A program made the translations under genes and the position numbers. A stretch of 64,000 nucleotides of DNA from RBG-16-64-43 sp964353865. GTDB taxonomy: Bacteria > Chloroflexota > Anaerolineae > Anaerolineales > RBG-16-64-43. Below the pieces are notes generated by a model. That model had not been told where the DNA came from and searched no databases. It worked only from the letters and a program-made list of their open reading frames with translations. The DNA lies in assembly GCA_964353865.1 (NCBI GenBank), contig CAYGXJ010000035.1, positions 5,057 through 69,056 of the forward strand, written 5' to 3'. Below are positions 8,849-17,683 of the stretch, one piece after another; position 1 is the first letter of the stretch; each line of letters begins with the position of its first letter.

Positions 8849-10090
8849 ATGACCCTGCAATTGCACAAGCTGACCGAGGTGATTCGCGACGTGGGCCGCG
8901 CGCTCGCCGACCGTTTGCGCGAACGCCAGGCCCGTCTGCCTCAAGTCGTCGACGCACTACGTTTGGCCTCCCAACAGGGTGACCTGGTCGAGCGAGTCGA
9001 TCGGGCACAAAAGCGCAGTTGGTTCGGCGCCGCGCCGGCGGGCGAAGCGCTCGACCGCATACATCCTGCCCCGGCGGCGCCCACCGGCCTGACGGTAGTG
9101 GCCACCGACGGCTCGCAGATCTACCCCGACCGCCACTCCGCCCTGGCCTACTACGCCGTCAACATCGGACACTTCATCGTGCGCCTGGGCACCGGCCAGA
9201 CCCATGCCGACTCGCAACCCGAGCTCGTCACCGACCCCGCGCGCCTCTTTCACCGCGGTGAGCCGATTAACGCGCCGACGCTCAACGCGCGGCGCAAGGT
9301 GGGCGAGACGCGCGTGCTGGCCGAGGTGTGCCTGCGCGAAGCAGCGGGGTCGGACTCCTCCGAAGCGCATCGGGTGGTCGGGCTGATCGACGGAAGCCTG
9401 GCGTTGCGCGTTCGCACTGAGGCCATCCCCGGGGAAGAACAGCGCGACCTGGAAAGAGAATACTTGGCGGCGATGGAAACGGTGGCTATCGCGCACGTCC
9501 CGGTGGCCGGCTACATCGCACGGCCGGGAGGGTCGCCGCTGCTCTCGCTACTCGCGCTGGCGTTGCAGCCTGCCGATAAGCTGGAGGCATATCTCGCAGA
9601 ATACTCCGGCCCCTCACGCCCGGCTGGCTTGCCGCCTCCATTCCGCGACCTGACCGACAGCGAGATGTTCGCCCAGGTATTGCCCTCCGGCGCACGGTCT
9701 GCCGTCTATGAGTTCGTGGCCGAATGGAATAAGGTCTATCGGAAGGCGCGTGTGTCCGACAGTTCGGGGCACACGCAAAGCGCACATTTCTTCTACCTCA
9801 ACGTCGGGCGCTCGGTCCCAGTTGTGGCGCGGGTCGAAGTGCCGCAGTGGGTCGCGGCGCAGCCGGCATGGCTCGACATGGTGCACAGCGTGTTGGTGGA
9901 GCAGGCCTGGGTGACACTGGACGACCCGTATCCATATGCTCTGGCGCGGGCCGATGAAGAGGCCGTGATCCGGGCTCCGGAGAAGGAACAGGTCGAGCGC
10001 ATGCTGGCCCAATCGCTCTTCGCCGCCGGGCTGCAGGCCTCGCCCTCCGAGAAGCAAGCCCACAAGCAGCGCGCGCGCTATCGCCGCTGA
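8849..10090 (+). CDS. nurA: NurA-domain 5'-3' nuclease
   Basis: The product is a 413-residue NurA-family protein, a nuclease that works with the HerA translocase to resect DNA ends. The acidic active-site strands are visible: 'VVATDGSQIYPDRHSALAYY' (D87) and 'VVGLIDGSLALRV' (D181), with a third conserved region near the C-terminus ('PYPYALARADEEAVI'). The N-terminal 60 residues are helical. The ATG at 8849 is preferred to the longer frame from 8726, whose first 41 residues cover the predicted promoter and look non-coding. The herA gene is 2.5 kb downstream on the same strand, which supports the assignment. NurA/HerA pairs are best known in archaea but are also found in some bacteria, including Chloroflexota and Thermus relatives. 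Confidence 0.85.
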   Translation: MTLQLHKLTEVIRDVGRALADRLRERQARLPQVVDALRLASQQGDLVERVDRAQKRSWFGAAPAGEALDRIHPAPAAPTGLTVVATDGSQIYPDRHSALAYYAVNIGHFIVRLGTGQTHADSQPELVTDPARLFHRGEPINAPTLNARRKVGETRVLAEVCLREAAGSDSSEAHRVVGLIDGSLALRVRTEAIPGEEQRDLEREYLAAMETVAIAHVPVAGYIARPGGSPLLSLLALALQPADKLEAYLAEYSGPSRPAGLPPPFRDLTDSEMFAQVLPSGARSAVYEFVAEWNKVYRKARVSDSSGHTQSAHFFYLNVGRSVPVVARVEVPQWVAAQPAWLDMVHSVLVEQAWVTLDDPYPYALARADEEAVIRAPEKEQVERMLAQSLFAAGLQASPSEKQAHKQRARYRR

Positions 10091-10140
10091 GGCGGCGCCG
10101 CGGCCCGGCGTCGGACGCACTCGCTGGAGGAAACCAACCG

Positions 10141-10959
10141 ATGTCGACAATTGGCACGGCTGTCATCACCGGCGCCTCGAGCGGCATTGGCGCCGAGTTT
10201 GCACGCCAACTGGCTGCTCGCGGCTACGATCTGCTTCTCATCGCGCGCCGGCGGCCCAATCTTGAAAGGCTGGCCTCCGACCTCACCGCACGCCACGCCG
10301 TGCCGGTGGAGATTCTCACCGCGGACCTGGCTGACCCCGACCAGGTCGAGCGCGTGGCGGCGCGCCTGGCGCAGTTGAACGAACCGGCGATTCTCGTCAA
10401 CAGCGCAGGGTTTGGGACCACGGGCCGCTTTCTGCGCGTGGATGTCCGCAAACATCTCGATATGATCCAGGTGCATCTCGCAGCCAACCTGCGCCTGGCT
10501 CACGCCGTGCTGCCCGCGATGGTGAAGCGCAAGCGCGGCGCGATTATCAGCGTGGCCTCCATCGGGGCGTTCGTGGCTCTCCCGGGAAACGTGACCTACT
10601 GTGCCACCAAGGCCTTTCTCGCGTCATACACCGAGGGGCTCGAAGCCGAACTGAGACCGGTGGGCATCCGCGTCCAGGTTTTGTGTCCGGGCTTCACCCG
10701 CACCGAGTTCCACGACACGCCGGAGTATGCGCGATTCAATCCGGCGAGCCTGCCGTCCTTTCTCTGGCAATCGTCCGAGCAGGTTGTCTCCGCCTCGCTG
10801 CGCGGGCTCGAGCGCGGGCAACGGGTGGTCATCCCCGGCACGTCTTACCGCCTGATGATCGGCCTGGGCGCCCTGCCGATCGTCGGGCATGCCCTGCGCG
10901 CGGCCCTCGTGCGCCGGATGATGTTCGCCCGAAAGCCGGGGACGCACGGCGCACGGTAG
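10141..10959 (+). CDS. short-chain dehydrogenase/reductase
   Basis: The product is a 272-residue classical SDR with the nucleotide motif 'TGASSGIG' at residues 10-17, 'NSAGFG' in the core, a catalytic Ser in 'SVASIGAF' near residue 140, and 'YCATK' (Y153, K157). The 'LIARRRPNLERLASDL' segment with Arg residues after strand 2 suggests NADPH preference. Subfamily resemblance is to DltE/YqjQ-type broad-specificity reductases. The substrate is unknown. It follows nurA by 50 bases, with a GGAGG-type ribosome binding site, so it is probably co-transcribed, although no link to DNA repair is evident. Confidence 0.88.
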   Translation: MSTIGTAVITGASSGIGAEFARQLAARGYDLLLIARRRPNLERLASDLTARHAVPVEILTADLADPDQVERVAARLAQLNEPAILVNSAGFGTTGRFLRVDVRKHLDMIQVHLAANLRLAHAVLPAMVKRKRGAIISVASIGAFVALPGNVTYCATKAFLASYTEGLEAELRPVGIRVQVLCPGFTRTEFHDTPEYARFNPASLPSFLWQSSEQVVSASLRGLERGQRVVIPGTSYRLMIGLGALPIVGHALRAALVRRMMFARKPGTHGAR

Positions 10960-11179
10960 TTTGGTCAGCGGGCAGCCTGAGGGAACCGTTCGTTCGGGAA
11001 GGGCTCTCCTGTATTGGGTTCCACACGCGGGCCACGGCTCGATTATGATTGTCATCGGCGGCCGATTCCTTCCAACCGGGGATGAACTTGAATTCCGGCC
11101 GAGACCGTGCAGGGTCACGTCCTCAACGCGGAGGCTGCCCATCCGCACACGAGACCTCTCCATCCGCAGGAGGTGAGGG

Positions 11180-11950
11180 GTGCGCAACTATCTGATCGAC
11201 ATGGATGGAGTCATCGTGCGCGGCGAGGAGCTTATCCCCGGCGCCGATGCCTTCGTCGATCGCCTGCACCAACGCCAGATCAAGTTCATCATCTTCACCA
11301 ACAATCCCACCTATACGCCCTTGGATCTGCAGCATCGGCTACAGCGCATCGGCATCCGCCTTTCCGAGGACCACATCTACACCTCGGCTTTGGCCACCGC
11401 CGACTTGCTCGACTCGCAGATGCCCAAGGGCAGCGCCTTCGTGCTGGGCGAAGGCGGCCTGACGGAGGCACTGCATGCCGCGGGATATGCCCTGTGCGAC
11501 CACGCCCCGGATTACGTCGTGTTGGGCGAAACCACCACCTTCAGCTACGCGCGTATCACCCAGGCCATCCGCTTGGTCGCCGGCGGTGCGCGCTTCATCG
11601 CCACCAACCCCGACTCCTCGAGCCCAAGTGAGAGCGGCCCCACACCCGGCTGCGGCGCCATCGCCGCGCTGATCGAAGCCGCCACGGGAGTCCACTCCTA
11701 CTACATCGGCAAGCCCAACCCGCTGATGATGCGCACGGCGCTGCACAGGCTGGGGGCGCATTCGGAGAACACCGCGCTAATCGGCGACCGGATGGACACC
11801 GACATCCGCGTCGGCCTGGAGACCGGTATGGAAACGATCCTTGTGCTGACCGGCGTGACCTCGCGCGAGATGGTCTCGCGCTTCCCGTACCGGCCGACGC
11901 GCATCGTCGAGTCCGTTGCGGATCTCGAGCGCGACGGAGATCCTTCATGA
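11180..11950 (+). CDS. HAD superfamily (subfamily IIA, NagD-like) phosphatase
   Basis: The product is a 256-residue HAD-IIA hydrolase. Motif I is 'YLIDMDGVIVRG' with nucleophile D7 and acid/base D9, motif II is 'FIIFTNNPT', motif III Lys is in 'GKPNPLMM', and motif IV is 'ALIGDRMDTDI'. The C2-type cap between motifs II and III fits NagD/4-nitrophenylphosphatase relatives that act on nucleotides or sugar phosphates. The start is a GTG at 11180, set by a very strong AGGAGG six bases upstream. Its stop codon overlaps the start of the next gene (ATGA), so the two are likely translated together. Confidence 0.88.
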   Translation: MRNYLIDMDGVIVRGEELIPGADAFVDRLHQRQIKFIIFTNNPTYTPLDLQHRLQRIGIRLSEDHIYTSALATADLLDSQMPKGSAFVLGEGGLTEALHAAGYALCDHAPDYVVLGETTTFSYARITQAIRLVAGGARFIATNPDSSSPSESGPTPGCGAIAALIEAATGVHSYYIGKPNPLMMRTALHRLGAHSENTALIGDRMDTDIRVGLETGMETILVLTGVTSREMVSRFPYRPTRIVESVADLERDGDPS

Positions 11951-12615
11951 GCCCGATGCCGAAACCTGCTTCGCCGCTCGTCGGGCGAGTATTGCGTGCG
12001 AGTGTCAGCGAATTCACGCTGGGCTGCCGCGCTCAGGGCGGCCAGCTGCCCGCTTTCGGCAGCCTGGTGCGGGTGGTCGCGGACCGGCTCGCCGATCCGC
12101 AAGCGGTCGAGATCCTGGGCGTAGTAGCCGATCTGCGCCTGGAGGACGATCCCTTCGTGCGCCAGCTGGTCGGCGCCGAGGTGAGCGACGAATACATCAA
12201 CGACCAGCGCGACCGCCGCCAGGTGCCGATTGAAGTGCGCGTGATACACGCCGGGTTCTTTGATGCCCGGGCGGCAGCCTGGCATGCCTTGCCCCCGCGC
12301 CCACCGCTGGCCCTCGAGCAGATCTTCGCCTGCACGGCCGATGAGGTACGACGCTTCTGCGGCCCGGACGGACCCGGCGAGCGCGCCTGGAAGCTCGGCT
12401 TCCTGGCCCTGCTGATTGAAGCTCAGGCCGGCGATGCGTTGCTCGGCGCGGTGCTGGCCCACATTGCCCAGGTCTTCGAAGGCGAGGCCCGCCTCGAATT
12501 CGCGCGCGAGGCGGGTCGCGAGTTGGCCCGGCTGCTCTCGGCGGATGTGCTGCGCCTGAGCCGCCTCCTGCCTCAGATCGGTCGGACCCTGACCGGGACG
12601 GCCGGCCGCCCCTAG
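11947..12615 (+). CDS. HAS-barrel-like protein upstream of herA, unknown function
   Basis: The product is a 222-residue protein. Residues 10-70 ('LVGRVLRASVSEFTLGCR' ... 'PAFGSLVRVVADRL' ... 'VEILGVVADLRLEDD') have the strand-turn pattern of a HAS-barrel, the small beta-barrel found at the N-terminus of HerA and in ATP-synthase subunits. The C-terminal 130 residues are mostly helical and rich in Ala/Leu/Glu and carry no known active-site motif. Position, directly between a translationally coupled HAD gene and herA, suggests a partner or docking subunit for HerA. This is inference. The ATG overlaps the preceding stop codon. Confidence 0.6.
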   Translation: MSPMPKPASPLVGRVLRASVSEFTLGCRAQGGQLPAFGSLVRVVADRLADPQAVEILGVVADLRLEDDPFVRQLVGAEVSDEYINDQRDRRQVPIEVRVIHAGFFDARAAAWHALPPRPPLALEQIFACTADEVRRFCGPDGPGERAWKLGFLALLIEAQAGDALLGAVLAHIAQVFEGEARLEFAREAGRELARLLSADVLRLSRLLPQIGRTLTGTAGRP

Positions 12616-12651
12616 GGCACGCCGCTACCCGCCCCATCGACGAGGATCATC

Positions 12652-14319
12652 ATGCCTGATTCGGATCTGGATGCTTCTCTCGACCGGCCGCCGCTCACGC
12701 GCGGCGCGCGCCCGCTGGGCGTCGTCGTCGGCGGGTCGCTCTCGCACGGCCTGGAGGTCATGCTCGACCCGCACACCGTGCTGGAGGGGCTGGCCGTCGG
12801 CCGCTATGTGGTCATCCACGGCCAGACCCGCAAGCGTTTCTTCGGCATGGTCACGGACCTCTCGCTCGGCGCCACTCAACCCGACCTCGCCAGCCATCCG
12901 CCGGCGGCCGACGACGCCTACTCGGCCGAGGTCTTGCGCGGCACCGCCGCCTACGGCCTGATGCACGTGGCACCGATGCTCGAGCTGACCGCCGAAGGGG
13001 GCGAGCCGCGCCCGATCAAGACGATCCCCGCCCACTTCGCACAGGTGCTAGAGGCCTCCGAAGCGGAGGTCAACCTGGTGTTCGGCGCCGAAGACCGGAT
13101 CCACTTCCACATCGGCGCGCCGATCGAAATGAACGAGGTGCATGTCAACCTCGATCTGGCGCGTCTGGTCGAGCGCTCGTCCGGCGTCTTCGGCAAGAGC
13201 GGCACCGGCAAGTCGTTTATCACGCGCATGCTCTTGGCCGGTGTCGTGCGCGCCGGGCTGGCCTCCTGCCTGGTGTTCGACATGCACAATGACTACGGCT
13301 GGTCGGTGCGCGACGAAACCGGCCGCGAGTACAAGGGCCTGCGCCAGCTCTTCACCGACGGACGTGTCAGCGTGATCACCCTCGACCCGGAAACTTCGCG
13401 CCACCGCCAGAGCAAGACCGACCGCGAACTGCGCATCTCAATGCGCCAGATCGAGCCGGAAGATGTCGAGCTGCTGGCCGGCCTACTTGGGCTGAGCGAA
13501 ATCCAGGTGGGCGCGCTGCACTTCCTGCGCCGCCGCCTGGGCCGGGATTGGATCGTCAAACTACTGGAGGAAAGAGAAAGCGACCAACTCAAAGAACTGG
13601 TCGACGAGGAACGCCTGATGGCCGGCACGCTCGGCGCAATCCAACGCAAGTTCGAGCTCTTCCGCCGGCTGCCCTTCCTGCAAGAAGACCCGCTGGGGGA
13701 GGACGCCGTGGAGGATATCTTCGCCCGCTTGAATCAAGGCACAAGCGTGGTTTTGGAGTTTGGCAGGTACGGGTCCCAGCTCGAAGCCTATCTGCTGGTG
13801 GCCAACTACCTCACCCGCCGCATTCACGGCCGCTACGTCGAGCGCAAGAACCGCGCCGCGGGCGGCCAGGCCCAGGATCCGCGCCCGCTGGTTATCGTCA
13901 TCGAGGAGGCTCACAAATTCCTCGACCCGACCGTGGCCGGGCATACTATCTTCGGCACGATCGCCCGTGAGCTGCGCAAGTACAACGTGACTCTGCTGGT
14001 TGTGGATCAACGCCCGAGCGCCATCGACGAAGAGGTGATGAGCCAGATCGGCACGCGGGTGACGTGCCTCTTGGATAACGAGGCCGACATTCGCGCGGTG
14101 TTCTCGGGGGTCTCAGGAGCGGGCGCGCTGCGCGAGGTGTTGGCACGGCTCGACACCCGGCAGCAGGCGCTCATTCTGGGTCATGCGGTGCCGATGCCAG
14201 TGGTGGTGCAGACGCGTGAATACGGCGAGGCGCTCTACGCCGAGTTGAGCGGGGCCGCTGATGAGGGGGAGCGTAAAGCCCGGCGCGACCGCACGCGCAA
14301 GGCTTTGTACGGCGAATAG
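12652..14319 (+). CDS. herA: HerA-type FtsK/HerA DNA translocase ATPase
   Basis: The product is a 555-residue hexameric-type DNA-pumping ATPase. An N-terminal HAS-barrel-like region (about residues 20-110) is followed by the RecA-like core with Walker A 'FGKSGTGKSFITRMLL' (GKSGTGKS, residues 181-188) and Walker B 'PLVIVIEEAHKFL' near residues 411-423 with two acidic residues. Further back are 'VDQRPSAIDEEVMSQIGTRV', which contains the sensor/arginine region typical of HerA, and a C-terminal strand that packs across the hexamer in known structures. It would push DNA into the NurA nuclease. The ATG has a GAGG ribosome binding site. Nothing looks damaged. Confidence 0.88.
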   Translation: MPDSDLDASLDRPPLTRGARPLGVVVGGSLSHGLEVMLDPHTVLEGLAVGRYVVIHGQTRKRFFGMVTDLSLGATQPDLASHPPAADDAYSAEVLRGTAAYGLMHVAPMLELTAEGGEPRPIKTIPAHFAQVLEASEAEVNLVFGAEDRIHFHIGAPIEMNEVHVNLDLARLVERSSGVFGKSGTGKSFITRMLLAGVVRAGLASCLVFDMHNDYGWSVRDETGREYKGLRQLFTDGRVSVITLDPETSRHRQSKTDRELRISMRQIEPEDVELLAGLLGLSEIQVGALHFLRRRLGRDWIVKLLEERESDQLKELVDEERLMAGTLGAIQRKFELFRRLPFLQEDPLGEDAVEDIFARLNQGTSVVLEFGRYGSQLEAYLLVANYLTRRIHGRYVERKNRAAGGQAQDPRPLVIVIEEAHKFLDPTVAGHTIFGTIARELRKYNVTLLVVDQRPSAIDEEVMSQIGTRVTCLLDNEADIRAVFSGVSGAGALREVLARLDTRQQALILGHAVPMPVVVQTREYGEALYAELSGAADEGERKARRDRTRKALYGE

Positions 14320-14457
14320 CCCGCCTCCTGCGGGCTGCGGCCGCCGGGAGCACAGCTTTTGCACATCTCCCGTCCAGGCACGCAACCCGCACTTGGCGTA
14401 GAATCCAGGCCAGCCTGCGGCCTCCCCCTTTGCGACGGCCGCAGCCACGGAGTAGGC

Positions 14458-14826
14458 ATGACGCGCATCCTGGTTGTGGATGACGAACCCGATACCACGC
14501 GCCTGGTGTCGCTCACCATGGAGCGGGCAGGCTATGAGGTCATCCCCTGCTACTCCGGCAAGGAAGCCTTGACCCTGGCCGAGACGCAGACCTTCGACCT
14601 CATCCTGTTGGATGTCATGCTCCCCGACCTGGACGGCTACGAGGTCGCTCGGCGGCTGCTCACCCGTGACACCCCCGCGCCGCCGATCCTGTTCTTCAGC
14701 GCGCGCGGCTCGCTCGAAGATCAACAAAAGGGGCGCGCCCTGGGTTGGGGCTACCTGGTCAAACCGGTGCGCCTGAGCACGCTGCTCGACAGCGTGCGCC
14801 GTTCGTTGGGCGAGCAGACCGGCTAG
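14458..14826 (+). CDS. single-domain response regulator (receiver only)
   Basis: The product is a 122-residue CheY-like receiver with no output domain. It has the acidic pocket 'VVDDEPD' (D8, D9), phospho-acceptor D52 in 'LILLDVMLPDLDG', S81 in place of the switch Thr, and K102 in 'YLVKPVRL'. All residues needed for phosphorylation are present. No histidine kinase is nearby, so the phosphodonor must be encoded elsewhere. The ATG at 14458 has a GGAG ribosome binding site; the longer open frame upstream lacks family similarity. It sits about 140 bases after herA and is followed at once by an unknown gene. Confidence 0.9.
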   Translation: MTRILVVDDEPDTTRLVSLTMERAGYEVIPCYSGKEALTLAETQTFDLILLDVMLPDLDGYEVARRLLTRDTPAPPILFFSARGSLEDQQKGRALGWGYLVKPVRLSTLLDSVRRSLGEQTG

Positions 14827-14830
14827 CCCT

Positions 14831-15451
14831 GTGCCCGGCTCCACCCCGCCCCGCCACGCCTACACTCCCGATTCCGATCTGCAATTCGTCGAAGCCTGCG
14901 CCCCAGAGCTGGAGGCCTATCTGATGGCCTCCGTCATCTATTGGCCACTCGCACAGCCCAAGGGTCACGCCCTGCTGCCTCGGCTGACCCTCGGCGGGTT
15001 GCTGCTCGCGCTGCACCGGCTGAGCGCGGTGGAACGCGATCTGCCAGCCGGGCAGGCCGTGCGCCTCACCCGGGCCCGCACGCGAATCGAAACCGAACGC
15101 CTGCGTTGGACAGCCGCCATGGGCACAAAGGTGGCACCTGAGATGCAGGCTCACCTCAACCTGTGGCGTGCTTACCTCGACGACCTGAGTGAATCACCTG
15201 GGCCCAACGCGGATTTGTACCCAACCGAAGTACGCCAGCGCGCGATGCTGCAGCTCCTGGCCACTTCACCGGAAACCGACCCGCTGCCTGCCGTGGCGCG
15301 CCAAGCGATGCAGGCCCTCGATGTGCGCTTGCGCGAGATGTTTGTTGCGGGGTCCTTCGTGTGGGAAGAACAACTCGCGCCCGCCTTCTCCCCGCCCGAC
15401 TACTGGTTCCTGTACGGGCGGCCCACGGAGAAGGGCGAGCGCGAGGGTTGA
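14831..15451 (+). CDS. conserved-looking hypothetical protein
   Basis: The product is a 206-residue protein that I do not recognise. It appears soluble and helical, with a middle region 'RTRIETERLRWTAAMGTKVAPEMQAHLNLWRAYLDDL' and a Pro/aromatic-rich tail ('FSPPDYWFLYGRP'). No signal peptide or membrane span. It begins at a GTG only four bases after the response-regulator stop codon, so the two are very likely co-expressed and may work together. The gene is convergent with rny. Confidence 0.65.
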   Translation: MPGSTPPRHAYTPDSDLQFVEACAPELEAYLMASVIYWPLAQPKGHALLPRLTLGGLLLALHRLSAVERDLPAGQAVRLTRARTRIETERLRWTAAMGTKVAPEMQAHLNLWRAYLDDLSESPGPNADLYPTEVRQRAMLQLLATSPETDPLPAVARQAMQALDVRLREMFVAGSFVWEEQLAPAFSPPDYWFLYGRPTEKGEREG

Positions 15452-15469
15452 GCGGCGTCTGCGCGCGGC

Positions 15470-17005
15470 TTACTTGGCGTAATCCACGGCGCGCGTTTCG
15501 CGGATGACCGTCACTTTGATCTGACCCGGGTACTGCAGGCTTTCTTCCACCTTCTTCGCCACATCGCGCGCCATGCGCACCGCCGCCAGGTCGTCCAGAT
15601 CCTCCGGCCGAACCATGATGCGCACCTCGCGCCCGGCTTGTAGCGCATAGGCTTCGGTTACACCCTTGAACGAGTTGGCGATATCCTCCAGGGTGCGGAT
15701 GCGCTTGACGTATTGCTCGAGGTTTTCGCGGCGTGCGCCGGGTCGCGCACCCGAAATGGCATCCGCCGCCTCGACGATGACCGCTTCCACGCTCGATTGG
15801 TCCACCTCATGGTGGTGCGCGGCGATCGTATTGACCACTTCCGGCGCCACGCCGTAGCGCGCGGCAAAGTCCGCCCCGATCTGCGCGTGCGTGCCTTCTA
15901 CATCGTGGTCCATGGCCTTGCCCAGGTCGTGCAGCAGGCCCCCGGCTCTGGCCACCGCCACGTTCGCCCCCAGTTCGGCGGCGATCACGCCAGCCAGCAG
16001 CGCGGATTCGATGGCATGCGCGTGCTGGTTCTGGCCGTAGGAGGTGCGGAACTTGAGCGTGCCCAGCTTCTTGAGGATCTCCGGGTGCAGCCCGGGCACG
16101 CCTGCCTCGAAGGCCGCCCGCTCGCCCTCCTCGATGACCACCTGATCCACTTCCTTGCGTGAATCCTCCAGTACTTTTTCGATGTGCGCCGGGTGAATGC
16201 GCCCGTCCAGGATGAGCTTAGCCAGCGCACGGCGCGCCACCTCGCGCCGCACCGGGTCGAAAGAGGAAATGGTCACCGCTTCGGGTGTATCGTCCACGAT
16301 GACGTCCACGCCCGCCGCCTGTTCGAAGGAACGGATGTTGCGCCCGTTGCGGCCGATGATGCGCCCCTTCATCTCCTCGCCGGGCAGCGGCACCACCGAT
16401 ACGGACACTTCGGCCACGTGGTCGGAGGCCACTCGCTGAATGGCTTCGGCGATGACCTCGCGCGCGCGCCGGTCGCCTTCGGCGCGGGCCTCCTCTTCGA
16501 TCTGGCGAATGGTGCGAGCCATGTCGTTGCGGCTCTCGCGTTCCACTTCCGCCAAGAGCTGCCCGCGCGCTTCTTCCACCGACATCTGCGCCACGCGCTG
16601 CAGTTCGGCCGTGCGGTCCGCGCTCAGTTTCTCGATTTCGTTTGTGCGCCGGTCGAGCGCGCTCTGGCGCTTGTTGAGGGCCTGTTCGCGCTGCTCGGTG
16701 CGCTCCACCTTGTTGTCGATCTCCGTGCGGCGGCGAGTGAGTCGTTCGTCCTCACGCACCAGCTCCGCGCGGCGGCGCCCGGCTTCAGATTCAGCCTCGT
16801 CGCGCAGGCGGATGGCGGCATCACGCGCCTGCAGTTCGATCTGGCGCGCGCGCCCCTGCGCCTCGCCCAGTTCCTTCTCCAAGGCGGACCGCCGCGCCGC
16901 CGCCTCACGATCGAGTTGCTGCTGGCGGTACCAGAACCCCAGCCCAGCGCCGAGCGCAATGCCCAAAAGCGCCGCCAGACTGCCAACGATTATCGATACA
17001 GACAT
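15470..17005 (-). CDS. rny: ribonuclease Y
   Basis: The product is a 511-residue membrane-anchored endoribonuclease that starts mRNA decay in organisms lacking RNase E. The N-terminus has one membrane span (about residues 4-26), followed by a long charged coiled coil to about residue 190 ('EARRRAELVREDERLTRRR' type). The KH domain carries 'GRIIGRNGRNIRSFE' near residue 215. The HD domain carries 'GLLHDLGKAMDHD' near residue 362, with the metal ligands H and D intact. The length matches RNase Y. It lies 9 bases after recX on the minus strand; recA, recX and rny form a likely shared unit, an order that resembles the recA-rny neighbourhood of Firmicutes. Confidence 0.95.
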   Translation of the reverse strand: MSVSIIVGSLAALLGIALGAGLGFWYRQQQLDREAAARRSALEKELGEAQGRARQIELQARDAAIRLRDEAESEAGRRRAELVREDERLTRRRTEIDNKVERTEQREQALNKRQSALDRRTNEIEKLSADRTAELQRVAQMSVEEARGQLLAEVERESRNDMARTIRQIEEEARAEGDRRAREVIAEAIQRVASDHVAEVSVSVVPLPGEEMKGRIIGRNGRNIRSFEQAAGVDVIVDDTPEAVTISSFDPVRREVARRALAKLILDGRIHPAHIEKVLEDSRKEVDQVVIEEGERAAFEAGVPGLHPEILKKLGTLKFRTSYGQNQHAHAIESALLAGVIAAELGANVAVARAGGLLHDLGKAMDHDVEGTHAQIGADFAARYGVAPEVVNTIAAHHHEVDQSSVEAVIVEAADAISGARPGARRENLEQYVKRIRTLEDIANSFKGVTEAYALQAGREVRIMVRPEDLDDLAAVRMARDVAKKVEESLQYPGQIKVTVIRETRAVDYAK

Positions 17006-17014
17006 CGTGCGCTC

Positions 17015-17683
17015 TCACTTTCCGGCTTGCCGGCGCGGCACCGAGTCGGCCTGAGGCGCTGCGTTCTGTTCGCCCCACACCTCCTCGACGACCGGCCGAG
17101 CCACATCGTATGTAAACCCTCTGCGTCCCAAGTAACCCAGCAAACGCTGGAAGAATTCCTTGCGTTCGAGACCGCCCATCCGGCGCGCATACCCGCGGGC
17201 GGCCGATTGCGCGGCGCTCTCATCGTCCACTTCGGTCAACGCCAGGGCGGTGTTCTCCGCGCTCACCCCTTTGCGTCGCAGTTCGGCAGCCAGGGCGCGC
17301 CGCGAACGCGGTCGAAACGCACTACGGTTCTCCACCCAGGTGCGCGCGAAGCCGGCGTCGTCCACCAACCCGCGCTCCACCAGCCGCGCCAGAGCGGCTT
17401 CGCGAACCGCCGGTTCCAGCCCACGCCGCCGCAGGTAGTCGTCGAGCTCGCGGCGCGCGCGCGGCCGGCGGGCCAGCAGGCTCAGGCAGCGTTCTACACC
17501 CTGCTCAACGGCGTCGTCAGCCTCCAGCCGGGCCACCTCGTGCGGGCCGAGGTGCTGCCCGCGGCGCAGCCCCGCCGCCAGCACCTTGGCCAGTGAGAAA
17601 GCCCAGGCGCCGTTGAGGTAGATGTTGACTCGCTTGCCGCCGCGGCCCAGCCGCAGCGCGGTAATCTCGCCTTCTGTGTCCAT
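17015..17683 (-). CDS. recX: RecX-type regulator of RecA
   Basis: The product is a 222-residue RecX family protein, which binds RecA filaments and restrains them. Three tandem three-helix repeats can be read: 'CLSLLARRPRARRELDDYLRRRGLEPAVREAALARLVERGLVDDAGFARTWV', then 'RRALAAELRRKGVSAENTALALTEV', then 'RLLGYLGRRGFTYDVARPVVEEV'. The N-terminal beta-rich segment ('GEITALRLGRGGKRVNIYLNGAWAFSL') is typical of Gram-positive and Chloroflexota forms. I chose the ATG at 17683; a TTG two codons earlier is possible. It is downstream of recA with a 330-base gap, and 9 bases before rny. Confidence 0.88.
   Translation of the reverse strand: MDTEGEITALRLGRGGKRVNIYLNGAWAFSLAKVLAAGLRRGQHLGPHEVARLEADDAVEQGVERCLSLLARRPRARRELDDYLRRRGLEPAVREAALARLVERGLVDDAGFARTWVENRSAFRPRSRRALAAELRRKGVSAENTALALTEVDDESAAQSAARGYARRMGGLERKEFFQRLLGYLGRRGFTYDVARPVVEEVWGEQNAAPQADSVPRRQAGK

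Noticed and set aside
11014..11049. Promoter in the gap before the HAD gene (TATGAT at 11044-11049)
   Set aside because: The only TTG-type hexamer upstream is 24 bases away, too far for a sigma-70 promoter.
16184..17596. 470-residue plus-strand frame over rny and recX
   Set aside because: It is antisense to two clearly conserved genes and has no recognisable domain.
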